Source: Candidatus Dadabacteria bacterium (GTDB lineage: Bacteria; Desulfobacterota_D; UBA1144; Nemesobacterales; Nemesobacteraceae). Taken from it: 64,000 nucleotides of DNA. The stretch lies in NCBI GenBank assembly GCA_022822065.1, contig JAJECI010000003.1:124001-188000 (forward strand). Direction: 5' to 3'. This document shows, in pieces, positions 8,655 through 16,496 of this stretch (positions are counted from its first letter, which is position 1; each line of letters opens with the position of its first letter). The notes beneath the pieces were generated by a model, which saw nothing but the letters and a program-made list of their open reading frames with translations, did no database searches and was not told the origin of the DNA. Position numbers and translations under genes: made by a program.

Positions 8655-9686
8655 GTGATAAATACGGGAACTAAAACGGATGCTGATCAAGCTTCATGTT
8701 GCCATGCTTCTCCTCCCGGCGAGCCACTTCGGGTCAGCCGGAATCTCAAGGTCTCCCTCGCTCTGCTTCTCTTTCTGGTTGCCGTTTCTTTCCTGCCGCC
8801 TCTCTCGGCCCTCAATGCTTCCCTGCTTGGCTACCTGAAGCTGCTTGCCGCTCCGCTTGCCGCGGGTTTTCTTCTGGGCGGAGCTATAGATTACTTCGTC
8901 CCCGAAGGGTTTATATACAGATATCTCGGCAAAACGGGCGGGGCATCGCTTCTCTATGCGCTTGCGGGAGGCTTTCTCATGTCTTCCTGCTCCCACGGAA
9001 TACTGGCAATAGCGATTCAGCTCTACAGAAAAGGGGCAAGCATACCGGCCGTCATAACCTTTCTTCTCGCTTCTCCCTGGGCGAATTTTCCCGTGACAAT
9101 TCTTCTCATAAGCCTTTTCGGATGGAAGGGGATTCTGTTTATGGTAACGGCCGGATTTATCGCGATTGTTACGGGTCTCATATTCGGGGCGCTTGAGCGG
9201 AGCGGTTATCTTGAGAAAAACGACGTCGCGGATTGTGAGGAAGAATACGAATGGGAGAAGATAAGGAATTTCTCCCTGAGGAGGAGCGTGCCGGGGGTTC
9301 TCAGGGGGAGTCTCAATCTCTCCAACATGGTTCTCTGGTGGCTCATAGCGGGTCTAATAGCCGCTGTACTTATAGACGTGTACGTGCCCGGGGAGTTTTT
9401 CATGCGCTATCTGGGTCCTGACGCGGGCGGACTTCTGCTCACCCTAGCCGGGGCTTCGGTGATTGAGGTCTGCAGCGAGGGAAGTTCAGTCGTGGCGTTT
9501 GAGATCTACGACAAGGTCGGGGCATTCGGCAATCCCTTTGTTTTCCTGATGGCGGGGGTTGTGACCGACTATACGGAGATCGGTCTTCTCTGGACTAACA
9601 TAGGCAGAAAGACGGCCTTGCTCCTTCCCGTAGTGGCCGTCCCTCAGGTGCTTTTTTTTGGGTTTCTCTACAACGCTTTTCTTTGA
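8655..9686 (+). CDS. Permease, DUF318/UPF0718 type (SO_0444/ArsP-like)
   Basis: Polytopic inner-membrane protein of 343 residues with about eight to ten hydrophobic segments in two inverted-looking halves. Each half has a Cys-containing motif inside a helix: LMSSCSHGI (about 115) and SVIEVCSEGSSV (about 275). This is the pattern of predicted heavy-metal or arsenical permeases. The N-terminus before the first helix has a CCH sequence (ASCCHASP), a possible metal site. It starts at GTG; the ribosome site is weak. The substrate cannot be told from sequence; a metal or metalloid is the family expectation. tag follows 18 bp downstream. Confidence 0.82.
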   Translation: MINTGTKTDADQASCCHASPPGEPLRVSRNLKVSLALLLFLVAVSFLPPLSALNASLLGYLKLLAAPLAAGFLLGGAIDYFVPEGFIYRYLGKTGGASLLYALAGGFLMSSCSHGILAIAIQLYRKGASIPAVITFLLASPWANFPVTILLISLFGWKGILFMVTAGFIAIVTGLIFGALERSGYLEKNDVADCEEEYEWEKIRNFSLRRSVPGVLRGSLNLSNMVLWWLIAGLIAAVLIDVYVPGEFFMRYLGPDAGGLLLTLAGASVIEVCSEGSSVVAFEIYDKVGAFGNPFVFLMAGVVTDYTEIGLLWTNIGRKTALLLPVVAVPQVLFFGFLYNAFL

Positions 9687-9704
9687 ACAACAGGGAGAGG
9701 CAGA

Positions 9705-10286
9705 ATGCGCAGATGTCCATGGTGTGAGAAGACCGATATTGAGAGGAATTACCACGACAGGGAATGGGGAGTGCCCGTTTTCTCAGACGCAAAGCAGTTT
9801 GAGTTTTTGGTTCTCGAATCAGCCCAGGCGGGTCTGAGCTGGCTTACCGTTCTTCGAAAAAGAGAGAACTACAGGCGTCTTTATGACGGATTCGATCCAG
9901 AGAAAGTCGCCCGTTACGGGGAGGAGAAGATACAGAAGCTCATGTCGGAGAGCGGAATAATACGCAACCGAAAGAAAATAGAGGCTTCGATAAACAACGC
10001 CGTGCGGTTCCTTGAGATACGGGAGGAGTTCGGGAGTTTTTCCGATTATCTGTGGGGATTTACCGGCGGAGTCCCGGTTACTAACGCCTGGAAGGAACTC
10101 TCGGAGGTACCAGCTTCGACGGAACTTTCGGTGACGGTGAGTCGCGACCTTAAGAAGAGGGGCTTCCGCTTCATGGGTCCCACTATCGTCTACGCTCATC
10201 TTCAGGCGACGGGGGTGGTAAACGATCACCTGGTCTCGTGTTTTCGCTACGAAGAGATCCTGGGCTTAAGCAAGGGAATCAAATAG
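9705..10286 (+). CDS. tag: DNA-3-methyladenine glycosylase I
   Basis: Removes 3-methyladenine from alkylated DNA. 193 residues, normal for Tag. It shows RCPWC (4-8), EWGVP, the FEFLVLESAQAGLSW helix with the catalytic Glu, IRNRKKI, and the C-terminal MGPTIVYAHLQATGVVNDH with the zinc-site His/Cys (C4, and NDHLVSCFR). A good ribosome site (GGGAGAGG) precedes the ATG. Its last 21 bp overlap tail-to-tail with the minus-strand gene next door. Confidence 0.95.
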   Translation: MRRCPWCEKTDIERNYHDREWGVPVFSDAKQFEFLVLESAQAGLSWLTVLRKRENYRRLYDGFDPEKVARYGEEKIQKLMSESGIIRNRKKIEASINNAVRFLEIREEFGSFSDYLWGFTGGVPVTNAWKELSEVPASTELSVTVSRDLKKRGFRFMGPTIVYAHLQATGVVNDHLVSCFRYEEILGLSKGIK

Positions 10287-10886
10287 CCGCATCAGGTAAT
10301 CTCCGCTTTGCCTGCTGAACTGGACAATTTCTTCGATTTTTTCTTTGCCGAGATCTTTTTCGATTCTTCTTACCGTTTTTTTTATCGCCAGGGAGTGCGC
10401 GGGATCTTCCTTGGCATGAACCTCTATGAATGTTGAGGGATCGGGAACTGTTTCTAACTCGGGGAAAAGAAGCCCCGATACGTTTTCAAACAGGTAGGAA
10501 TGTCCGAGTATCGCGAGAGGAAACTGCTCGGCGGCGTTCTGCAGGAACTCGTCGTACTCCCTTACGACCTCAAGGCAGAAAGGATTGATCTCCTTCTCTC
10601 CGAGATCCTTTAGATCACGAAGCGCTATCTCGGCGTGTCCGAGTTCTCCCTGTGCGCAGGAATGAAACCTTTTGCTCAGATAGGGGTCGGAGTCTTTCGT
10701 GTTTATACTTGCCATGTTAACAGCTCTTTGACTGAGGAATTCGATTATATAAAAAGTGAGCAGGAATCTTGCGTAGGTTTCTCTGGTGAGGTTTCCGGAA
10801 ACAAGATCCTTTACCTCTTCTTTGCTCTTTACCCTTTGAAGGTAGGTTTCAACTTCAATGTCAAGAAGCGATTCGAGCTTTTCCAT
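10266..10886 (-). CDS. Heme-oxygenase-fold (iron-containing redox enzyme-like) protein
   Basis: 206 residues, all-helical, soluble. The features fit the TenA/heme-oxygenase-like superfamily of non-heme iron proteins: SCAQGELGHAEIALRDL (Glu and His), PLAILGHSYLFE (about 130), and HAKEDPAHSLAIKKTV (about 152) with two His and an acidic residue, then a last helix EIVQFSRQSGDYLMRLFDS. Members include oxidases and desaturases acting on amino acids or fatty acids, plus several of unknown substrate. I cannot name the reaction. A convincing promoter lies upstream. It converges on and overlaps tag by 21 bp. Confidence 0.7.
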   Translation of the reverse strand: MEKLESLLDIEVETYLQRVKSKEEVKDLVSGNLTRETYARFLLTFYIIEFLSQRAVNMASINTKDSDPYLSKRFHSCAQGELGHAEIALRDLKDLGEKEINPFCLEVVREYDEFLQNAAEQFPLAILGHSYLFENVSGLLFPELETVPDPSTFIEVHAKEDPAHSLAIKKTVRRIEKDLGKEKIEEIVQFSRQSGDYLMRLFDSLA

Positions 10887-10919
10887 TTCGTTTTTCCCAG
10901 AATGAAATTCAGAACGACT

Positions 10920-10947
10920 ATTATAATATAGAAATCCGTATTGTTAA
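10920..10947 (-). promoter_or_regulatory. Sigma-70-type promoter for the heme-oxygenase-fold gene
   Basis: On the minus strand TTAACA (10942-10947) and a perfect TATAAT (10920-10925) are separated by 16 bp, 34 bp ahead of the ATG at 10886. Confidence 0.6.
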
Positions 10948-11016
10948 TTGTTGCTGGCGTTTTCCGGGTTGACTGCGCCACCTGGCTCAGGAACCATTAG
11001 GAAGCGTTGCTTTTCC

Positions 11017-11093
11017 GCGCCCGTAGCCCAACTGGACAGAGCGCTTGACTACGGATCAAGAGGTTGGGGGTTCGAATCCCTCCGGGCGCGCCA
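11017..11093 (+). tRNA. tRNA-Arg (anticodon ACG)
   Basis: Acceptor GCGCCCG pairs with CGGGCGC. The anticodon arm is CTTGA-CTACGGA-TCAAG, giving ACG (read as ICG). The T arm is GGGGG-TTCGAAT-CCCTC with one G-U pair. The discriminator is G at 11090, and CCA is encoded at 11091-11093. Downstream (11094-11302) is AT-rich sequence with no intact gene. Confidence 0.97.
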
Positions 11094-11302
11094 TAGTTCA
11101 ATATTAGACGCATTTACGAACCTATCAAACAGTTTTTTCAAGGGGCGAGATATAACAAAGGGTCAATCCCTTTAGCCCTAGGTTCTAAAATACAAAGTTC
11201 ATCAACCGGTGTCTTTGTTCAGGAGTTCCAAACTTAAAGGCATCGTATGTGCCAGAAGCCACTTCTGTTGACACTGGCCTTCTATCTCTACCGTCTCTAC
11301 CG

Positions 11303-11521
11303 TCACGTGCTTTGGCTTATGACATGATTTTTGTTAGTAAGGTAGTTCACAATATTAGATACGGTCCACGCGGATGCAGCTAACAATTGCAGGCAATCAC
11401 CCAGTTCAAATGATCCGTAAACAATAACGGAAGTGAACCAAGACAAACTGGCAATCAATTGGCATAACCATTGTATGCTTATATTGGTCTTAATTTCTTT
11501 CTGAACTAATTCTTCTTGCAT
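11303..11521 (-). CDS. Small two-helix membrane protein
   Basis: 72 residues from the ATG at 11521 (the track's earlier start lies inside the upstream gene). The stop of the FAD oxidoreductase and this ATG overlap as TGATG, so translation is probably coupled. Two hydrophobic segments (IQWLCQLIASLSWFTSVIVYGS and CLQLLAASAWTVSNIVNYLT) are separated by a short GDC turn. The N-terminus MQEELVQKEIKTN is charged. I do not recognise the family. The coupling suggests a membrane partner for the oxidoreductase. Confidence 0.6.
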   Translation of the reverse strand: MQEELVQKEIKTNISIQWLCQLIASLSWFTSVIVYGSFELGDCLQLLAASAWTVSNIVNYLTNKNHVISQST

Positions 11522-12639
11522 CAGCAAACACACTCCTCTCCGCAACAGCTCAAATCATCTAGGTAGAGGCCTTCATTACGATATGACTCAAGTGGCGTTG
11601 TATCCATGCCCAATCGTTTTCCAATTGCATTAGCGACAACACCAAACCTCTGGCGATACTTATAAATAAAACAAAAAATAAGATCATCATGGCGGACTTG
11701 TGGACCAACGAGAAACAATCCAGGAGTTTTGGTTGATTCGTCCTCTTCATTCAGCAAACAGTAAGCTTTATCTTTCTCCCAATCAAACAACTCTTTAATG
11801 ACGACCAAGCTACTTTTAAATCCTGTTGCCAAAATAGGTGGTGTGGAACTTTGATAAGGTGATGATTTGCCTCTGACATAAATCAAATACTTGTCCTGCT
11901 CCAACCTTACCTCCTTAACCATGGATTTACCAACAAGCTCAATCCTGTTATGAATTATTTCCTGCTTCAACCTCTCCAACGTAAAAGGCGATAAGTTTTC
12001 ACTTGGGTCAGTTGTTTCTTTACTCCAACGCGCATCGCTGTCTAATACACGAACCTTTTTGCCCAATCGACTTAAATGGATGGCTGCATCAATGCCGCTC
12101 TCATAACCGCCGATAATATAAATTTCATCGCCTTTAACGTGTTCCCAGCTTTTCACCCGGCTGTTATGCAAGCACAATTCAGCACCTGGAATACAATTTG
12201 TATTCGGGTACTGAAATTCTCCGCCCGCCCAAATCAAAAAGCGAGACTCTATCGGCTTTCCTTCAGTAATATGAACTTTAAAAGAGCCTTTAGAGTGAAG
12301 CACCTTCTCTACATTTACATCTTCAACAACTGGCAAACCAAAATATTCTGATATCTCTCTTAAATACAAGGCATACTCCTTGCCGGTAGGGTGTTCCTTT
12401 CGAAGCATATATGCTGGCGAGGTCCCGGATATGACCGCATTAAGGTCAAGATGACCATAGAAGTTAGTTGTAAATGAAGGGGTTAGGAGTTGCATTTCCT
12501 TTGGCCATTTATCGAAGGTCGCGCCGACTTTTTCTCTCTCAAGAACAATCATTCGCTTTAAACCTAAATCCTTGAGCATAGCAGCAATCCCTATTCCCGC
12601 CGGACCGGCTCCAACAATAACAACATCAAATTGTTTCAT
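11521..12639 (-). CDS. FAD/NAD(P)-dependent oxidoreductase with Cys-rich tail
   Basis: 372 residues. The N-terminal Rossmann motif VIVGAGPAGIGIAAML (7-22) binds FAD. A second dinucleotide motif, YIIGGYESGIDAAIHLSRLGK (about 173-193), and ATGFKSS follow. GATFDKWP and the overall order resemble YpdA-type disulfide reductases and flavin monooxygenases; the exact reaction is unclear. The C-terminus ends LSCCGEECVC, four Cys in nine residues, which could bind a metal or act in thiol exchange. The gene is clearly more AT-rich than its neighbours and lies near tRNA-Arg, so horizontal transfer is likely. The small membrane protein downstream is coupled to it. Confidence 0.82.
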   Translation of the reverse strand: MKQFDVVIVGAGPAGIGIAAMLKDLGLKRMIVLEREKVGATFDKWPKEMQLLTPSFTTNFYGHLDLNAVISGTSPAYMLRKEHPTGKEYALYLREISEYFGLPVVEDVNVEKVLHSKGSFKVHITEGKPIESRFLIWAGGEFQYPNTNCIPGAELCLHNSRVKSWEHVKGDEIYIIGGYESGIDAAIHLSRLGKKVRVLDSDARWSKETTDPSENLSPFTLERLKQEIIHNRIELVGKSMVKEVRLEQDKYLIYVRGKSSPYQSSTPPILATGFKSSLVVIKELFDWEKDKAYCLLNEEDESTKTPGLFLVGPQVRHDDLIFCFIYKYRQRFGVVANAIGKRLGMDTTPLESYRNEGLYLDDLSCCGEECVC

Positions 12640-12713
12640 CTCTCTGGCCTCCTAATGTTTCATATCGAAAAGATTTGCTTAACGACAACTGTTTCATTGA
12701 AACATTCCTCATA

Positions 12714-13490
12714 TTAAGTTTTCTGATCCCAGTTTACCATCCTGACCCCTCGTATAGCCAAGGCCGTCGCGGTATATGACAGGATGATGACCGGTCCGGT
12801 GGGCATATCAAACACTGCGGCGAAGGCGATGCCGGACAAAACTGCCACTACTCCGCAGAGCCATGCGACAAGATGAGGCTGTCTTACGCGTACGGCGGCC
12901 AGAGCCGGCAGTATGAGGCTTGCAAAGACTACATAGACGCCGACCAGCTGAACCGATGAAGTGATGGCAAGGGCGAAGAGCAGATAAAATCCAATGTTGT
13001 TTCGCACCTTGGGCCTGGAAAACCAGGCCAGCAATATCAACGCGTAAATAGGTGCGTGTTTTGCCAGATCTGTCCATGTCACGAACAGCATTTGTCCTGA
13101 AAGCAGGTGCTTTACCTCATCTCCACCGTGGGGGTGATCGGCAAGCAGCAGAAGCGCCAGCGATGCGGCAAGTACAAAAGTGCACCCTATGATCGCCTCC
13201 TGTCGCTCGGGCATCGTCGTTTCCACTTTACGGAAAAACAGCCCTGCTGCAACCGCGCAGCTAAGCGCTACGAACTGGATCAGCCACGGAGATGGGTCAT
13301 GGATAAACATGTCATGGATAAACATGTTGCCGACCACAAGCCCGAGTCCCGCAATCTGCGCCACCGCAAGATCAATAAAGATGATGCCGCGGCGCAGTAC
13401 CTCGATGCCCAAGGGAGCGTGGGTAAGTGCAATCATGAGGCCGGCAGCCACTGCCGGCCCGATGATTTCCAGAAGTTCACTGCTTAACAT
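12714..13490 (-). CDS. Zinc/manganese-type ABC transporter permease (ZnuB-like)
   Basis: 258 residues with about seven to eight membrane segments. EVLRRGIIFIDLAVAQIAGLG and LVGVYVVFASLILPALAA are the conserved blocks of the ABC-3 metal permease family. It follows the binding-protein gene by 7 bp, so the two form an operon. The sequence holds a direct 15-bp duplication giving MFIHD twice in a row (near residues 55-64), at the end of a helix. Unusually, no ATP-binding subunit (ZnuC) is encoded in this locus or elsewhere in the window, so it must be supplied from another site if the transporter works. Confidence 0.9.
   Translation of the reverse strand: MLSSELLEIIGPAVAAGLMIALTHAPLGIEVLRRGIIFIDLAVAQIAGLGLVVGNMFIHDMFIHDPSPWLIQFVALSCAVAAGLFFRKVETTMPERQEAIIGCTFVLAASLALLLLADHPHGGDEVKHLLSGQMLFVTWTDLAKHAPIYALILLAWFSRPKVRNNIGFYLLFALAITSSVQLVGVYVVFASLILPALAAVRVRQPHLVAWLCGVVAVLSGIAFAAVFDMPTGPVIILSYTATALAIRGVRMVNWDQKT
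13317..13346 (+). repeat. Short tandem duplication (approx. 2 x 15 bp) inside the ZnuB-like gene
   Basis: The sequence ATAAACATGTCATGG occurs twice almost back to back and encodes MFIHD-MFIHD. It keeps the frame and adds five residues at a helix end. Confidence 0.6.
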
Positions 13491-13497
13491 GATATGT

Positions 13498-14412
13498 CTA
13501 TTTCAACAAAGCTATAATCCTGTCAAACAGCGCGAACAGATCGCCGCTTTGGCTGTCACCGCCAATGGTGTAAGGAAGCACGACTGCCCTTGCCCCGGTT
13601 TTCTCCGAGAACCATTTGCTAGCTTTATCCGGATCGTAAGGGGTACGGATAATCACATCCGCCGGGCTGTTTCTTAACTTCTGCAGCAGATTCTTCAGGT
13701 GAGAAGTTGTGGGAGGAATTCCGGGTTTCGGTTCAAGCGCCCCCACTCCTTTCATTCCGAGCCAGTCAATCAGATAACTAAACGATTTGTGATGAACCAC
13801 AACCGGCTTTCCTTTAAGCTCGGCGGCCTCGGATTCCCACCGGGATATGGCCTTTTGCATGCGTGATGAAAAATCCCGGTAACTATCTTTATAAAAAGAG
13901 GCGTTTTCAGGGTCGACTCCCGAAAGGCGATCCGCAAGCACTTCGCCTACAATTATTAGGTTGTACGGATTCAGGTGCACGTGGGGATTGCCTTCCGGAT
14001 GTACATCTCCCATGCTGCGGTCGACCACAAGCGGTACTTCGAGCATGGTGACCAGATTTGAAGCCATAAGGTAACCGACGGAACCGGGCTGGAGATCAGA
14101 ACTTGCTTTCTTAAGCAGAACCGGAAGCCAGCCTATCTCAAGACTTGCGCCCGAGCAGATCAGCAAATCGGCTTTGCGCACTTTGGATATCAGGCTTGGG
14201 CGTGCCCTTATGTAGTGTGGATTCTGCAAGGCCGAGGTGGCCGAAAACGCTTTCACCTTGTCACCGCCGACTTCTTGGGCTAGTGCCGCCCATTCCGGTT
14301 CGCAGGCAAATACTTTTACCTTCTCCTGATCAGAAGCGGCGAAAGCGGGGATATGAGAAAACGGCAAAACGGCAAAGAACGCGGTTATAACCGCGAAACG
14401 TAATATATTCAT
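13498..14412 (-). CDS. znuA: Zinc-type ABC transporter substrate-binding protein (ZnuA-like)
   Basis: 304 residues, periplasmic. The signal peptide (MNILRFAVITAFF... ending AFA) is followed by the cluster A-I SBP fold. Metal-ligand His appear at NPHYI (about 64), NPHVHLNP (about 143) and HHKSFSYL (about 207), and RTPYDPD near 267 can supply the fourth ligand. There is no long His-rich loop. The ribosome site (AAGGAGG) is strong. Its first 30 residues are identical to those of the porin-like protein at 14973-16496, as part of a duplicated block. It is probably under the Zur-like operator at 14784-14804. It forms an operon with the permease gene; the ATPase is absent. Confidence 0.92.
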   Translation of the reverse strand: MNILRFAVITAFFAVLPFSHIPAFAASDQEKVKVFACEPEWAALAQEVGGDKVKAFSATSALQNPHYIRARPSLISKVRKADLLICSGASLEIGWLPVLLKKASSDLQPGSVGYLMASNLVTMLEVPLVVDRSMGDVHPEGNPHVHLNPYNLIIVGEVLADRLSGVDPENASFYKDSYRDFSSRMQKAISRWESEAAELKGKPVVVHHKSFSYLIDWLGMKGVGALEPKPGIPPTTSHLKNLLQKLRNSPADVIIRTPYDPDKASKWFSEKTGARAVVLPYTIGGDSQSGDLFALFDRIIALLK

Positions 14413-14488
14413 TTTTTCCTCCTTAAGTTTGAAAAGAAGACTCTGCTGCCCGCACGAATGCGCGGGGAATAAAAAGTCTGTTTACAGA

Positions 14489-14773
14489 TCAGGAGGAGAT
14501 GGGAGGTCCGCGAGTAATTCCCGCTTCGCAAGTGTCCCGAACGACTATAACGTCAGCGAGTGGCTGCGGGACGTGCTGTGCGCGGTGAAGAACACGGATT
14601 TCACTCGTGGCGCCGGGATCTGTATAGTCCTGATACTTGGCGTTCAGGCAGGTCTCGCAGGCAATTCCCTCATGCTTATGCTCCTGGGAACCGCACTCGG
14701 CCGCATGGGCAAAGGAAAGCATCTGCGCCCCCAGAAAGGCGATTGTAAGCAATAAGGAAAATGTTCTGCTCAT
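14489..14773 (-). CDS. Small secreted Cys/His protein (DUF2946-like), copy 2
   Basis: 94 residues. The signal peptide MSRTFSLLLTIAFLGAQ ends at AHA. The mature part starts AECGSQEHKHEGIACETCLNAK, with an HxH and CxxC arrangement suited to binding a metal, and ends GITRGPPISS, which recalls the RAPP-type end of DUF2946 proteins found in metal-related operons. It lies directly behind a Zur-like operator and 76 bp ahead of znuA. Role inferred: a periplasmic zinc (or copper) carrier or sensor. The paralog is at 16572-16856. Confidence 0.7.
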   Translation of the reverse strand: MSRTFSLLLTIAFLGAQMLSFAHAAECGSQEHKHEGIACETCLNAKYQDYTDPGATSEIRVLHRAQHVPQPLADVIVVRDTCEAGITRGPPISS

Positions 14774-14783
14774 CTGTATGGGT

Positions 14784-14804
14784 AAATGAGAAATATTATC
14801 ATTT
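14784..14804 (-). promoter_or_regulatory. Zur/Fur-family operator, copy 2
   Basis: A 21-bp dyad, AAATGA-N9-TCATTT, with an inner part resembling the 7-1-7 TGATAAT-N-ATTATCA boxes of Fur/Zur regulators. It lies 10 bp ahead of the small Cys/His gene. The other copy (16867-16887) differs at only one of 21 positions. Zinc as the signal is inferred from the ZnuA/ZnuB-like genes it controls. Confidence 0.65.
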
Positions 14805-14886
14805 AACCTACCTTACGAGAAAGTACGGTGTCAATGATGTATGTACTTCAGGCCGTCAGTTCCACCGATTCCTTGGGCCAGTTGCC

Positions 14887-14923
14887 AAAAAATATGCCGG
14901 GGCCACGAAAAGTAGCCCCGGCA
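14887..14923 (-). terminator. Rho-independent terminator after the porin-like gene
   Basis: On the minus strand a perfect 9-bp stem, TGCCGGGGC / GCCCCGGCA with an 11-base loop, is followed by TATTTTTT. It separates the porin unit from the znuA unit, so each is a separate transcript from its own operator. Confidence 0.85.
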
Positions 14924-14972
14924 GGAGTATGGAGAGACAAGAGTCAAGTAACGTTTCGTGTCACGGTTGCTC

Positions 14973-16496
14973 TTAGTATTTATGCGCGGCGTGTGCACCT
15001 ATGCTCATTATGTACTGGAGCAGAATCTGGTTGTCGCTCAGGTCCTCACCCAGTTTCTCGTAGTTGTACTGAAGGCGTATGCGGGAAAACTCGCTGTTTG
15101 ACCAGTCTCCCATGACCGCTACCGCATAGGGATCGTGATTTATCCCTGAATCCTTGGGAGAGTAGATCTGGGAATAGCGGGTTCCGATTCTCCATTTCGG
15201 CGAGAACTTGAAAACCCCTTGTGCGTACCAGCCGTGGCTTCCTCCGTCGAGGTACTCTTCGTAGACCTCGCCTCCTTCCTCAAGAGTGTAGATGCCTTCT
15301 TCCTCACGCCAGAAATACTCACCCTGGAGAAGCAACTCTTTCTGGCGGATGTTTCCAGTGGGGGCCCAAACGTAGCGAAAATCAACCGAGTAAAGCCTCG
15401 TGTCGCCCGTAAACATGCCGGCGCTGAAGAACTCCTCATGTCCATGTTCATCCGCGTGGTCATCCATGTGGTCGTCCATGTGGTCGTCCATGTGGTCATC
15501 ATCGTGGTCACCCGCGTGATCATCATCGTGGTCATCCATGTGGTCATCATCGTGGTCATCCATGTGGCCGTTTTCTTCATGGGCATGCTCATCTTCGTGT
15601 CCATGTCCGTGTCCGCCGGCGCGACCGTTTGCCTCTCCGTCAAGGAAATAACCTCCGATTCTCCAGGATGAATTATTTCCTATGTCACCGCCTACCCGCA
15701 GGAAGGCGCTGAATGAGTTTATGTCGCTACCATCAGCCCCTGCAAACGGAAAATCGTCTCCGCGGAAAATACCGCCTCCCGCCTCGACATAGAAGTCGGT
15801 TGGAAGCACGTATGAAATCTGCGCTCCGGTATCATTAAAGGCATTGTCGAGGTACACTCTGTAAGGCAGGGGACGATCGGCGAAATCGTCAGCGTGGGCG
15901 TGATGCTCGTTCATGTATCCAAAAGTCCAGAACGCGCGTCCAAACCTTATCGTCGTTCCCGTTGGAAGCCCGAGACCTGGAAGGGTTTCCACGTATGCTT
16001 CCTCAAGTTCTACCTCAACCCCGCCTCCATGGTCCGCAAGAGCCGTTGTTATGTGGCCGTAAAATTTATCATCGACGCTTGTAGAGAAATTAAGCTCGGT
16101 TTCTCCAAGGGAGATTCCTTCCGCTCCCCGTTCTCCTTCGTGTCCCAAGACAAACCCTGGAATCTCGCCCTCGTCAGAAGAGAATGCGGCGAATTGTCCG
16201 CCCAGTACCGCTCCGATTGAAGGATTAAGGGTGCTGTTGTAAATGGCTCTGCCGGGGTAGACGACATCCTTGCTCTTTGAGTAAGTCGTTTTCGTTTTAT
16301 CCAGAGTTGCCTCAGTCTTCATCTCGGCAAGTTTTTCCTCCATCTTTAAAATCCGGTTCTCATATTCTGACCTCATTTCCTGTATTTCCTTCTTTAAAGC
16401 TTCTATCTCCTGATCAGAAGCGGCAAAAGCGGGGATATGAGAAAACGGCAAGACGGCAAAAAACGCAGTTATTACCGCGAAACGCAATATATTCAT
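14973..16496 (-). CDS. Outer-membrane porin-like protein with His/Asp-rich insert
   Basis: 507 residues from the ATG at 16496, which has AAGGAGG upstream; the track's longer start is unlikely. The order is: signal peptide (1-26, the same as ZnuA's); a coiled coil (EIEALKKEIQEMRSEYENRILKMEEKL, about 31-60); then a beta-barrel-like region of alternating residues (TTIRFGRAFWTFGYM, DFYVEAGGGIF, WRIGGYFLDGE) ending in an aromatic strand. Between barrel strands lies an insert (roughly residues 299-353) made of HMDD/HDDD repeats, probably a surface loop that binds zinc. The architecture resembles proteins sometimes annotated as zinc-regulated outer-membrane receptors, but I see no TonB-dependent plug. 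It is the last gene of the first Zur-like unit. Confidence 0.75.
   Translation of the reverse strand: MNILRFAVITAFFAVLPFSHIPAFAASDQEIEALKKEIQEMRSEYENRILKMEEKLAEMKTEATLDKTKTTYSKSKDVVYPGRAIYNSTLNPSIGAVLGGQFAAFSSDEGEIPGFVLGHEGERGAEGISLGETELNFSTSVDDKFYGHITTALADHGGGVEVELEEAYVETLPGLGLPTGTTIRFGRAFWTFGYMNEHHAHADDFADRPLPYRVYLDNAFNDTGAQISYVLPTDFYVEAGGGIFRGDDFPFAGADGSDINSFSAFLRVGGDIGNNSSWRIGGYFLDGEANGRAGGHGHGHEDEHAHEENGHMDDHDDDHMDDHDDDHAGDHDDDHMDDHMDDHMDDHADEHGHEEFFSAGMFTGDTRLYSVDFRYVWAPTGNIRQKELLLQGEYFWREEEGIYTLEEGGEVYEEYLDGGSHGWYAQGVFKFSPKWRIGTRYSQIYSPKDSGINHDPYAVAVMGDWSNSEFSRIRLQYNYEKLGEDLSDNQILLQYIMSIGAHAAHKY
15437..15600 (-). repeat. Tandem repeat encoding the His/Asp-rich loop
   Basis: Imperfect 12- and 24-bp units encode HMDD and HMDDHDDD about ten times. 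Synonymous changes (GTC/ATC on the plus strand) show that the repeat is not wholly recent. The plus-strand ORFs 15219-15671 and the minus-strand ORF 15140-15643 are shadows of it. Repeat number may vary between strains. Confidence 0.85.

Larger units (their letters stand above)
14322..14804 (-). repeat. Long direct repeat, copy 2 (operator, small gene, leader, signal peptide)
   Basis: About 483 bp closely matching 16406-16887 by eye. It covers the Zur-like box, the whole small Cys/His gene, the leader and the first codons of znuA including its signal peptide. Similarity stops just after the signal peptide, where the two main genes diverge completely. Confidence 0.85.

Noticed and set aside
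11185-11320. Minus-strand open frame ending in KFGTPEQRHRLMNFVF without a start codon
   Set aside because: Could be the C-terminal fragment of a lost gene, but it has no start, a stop just upstream and no family I recognise. Too little support to list.
15437-15600. Regular short repeats that could suggest a CRISPR array
   Set aside because: Units are 12/24 bp with no spacers and they encode an in-frame HMDD/HDDD repeat of a protein.
15140-15671. Long ORFs in other frames over the His/Asp repeat (MTTWMTT and VVIHVVI repeats)
   Set aside because: Low-complexity shadows of the repeat in the porin-like gene; no ribosome site or family.
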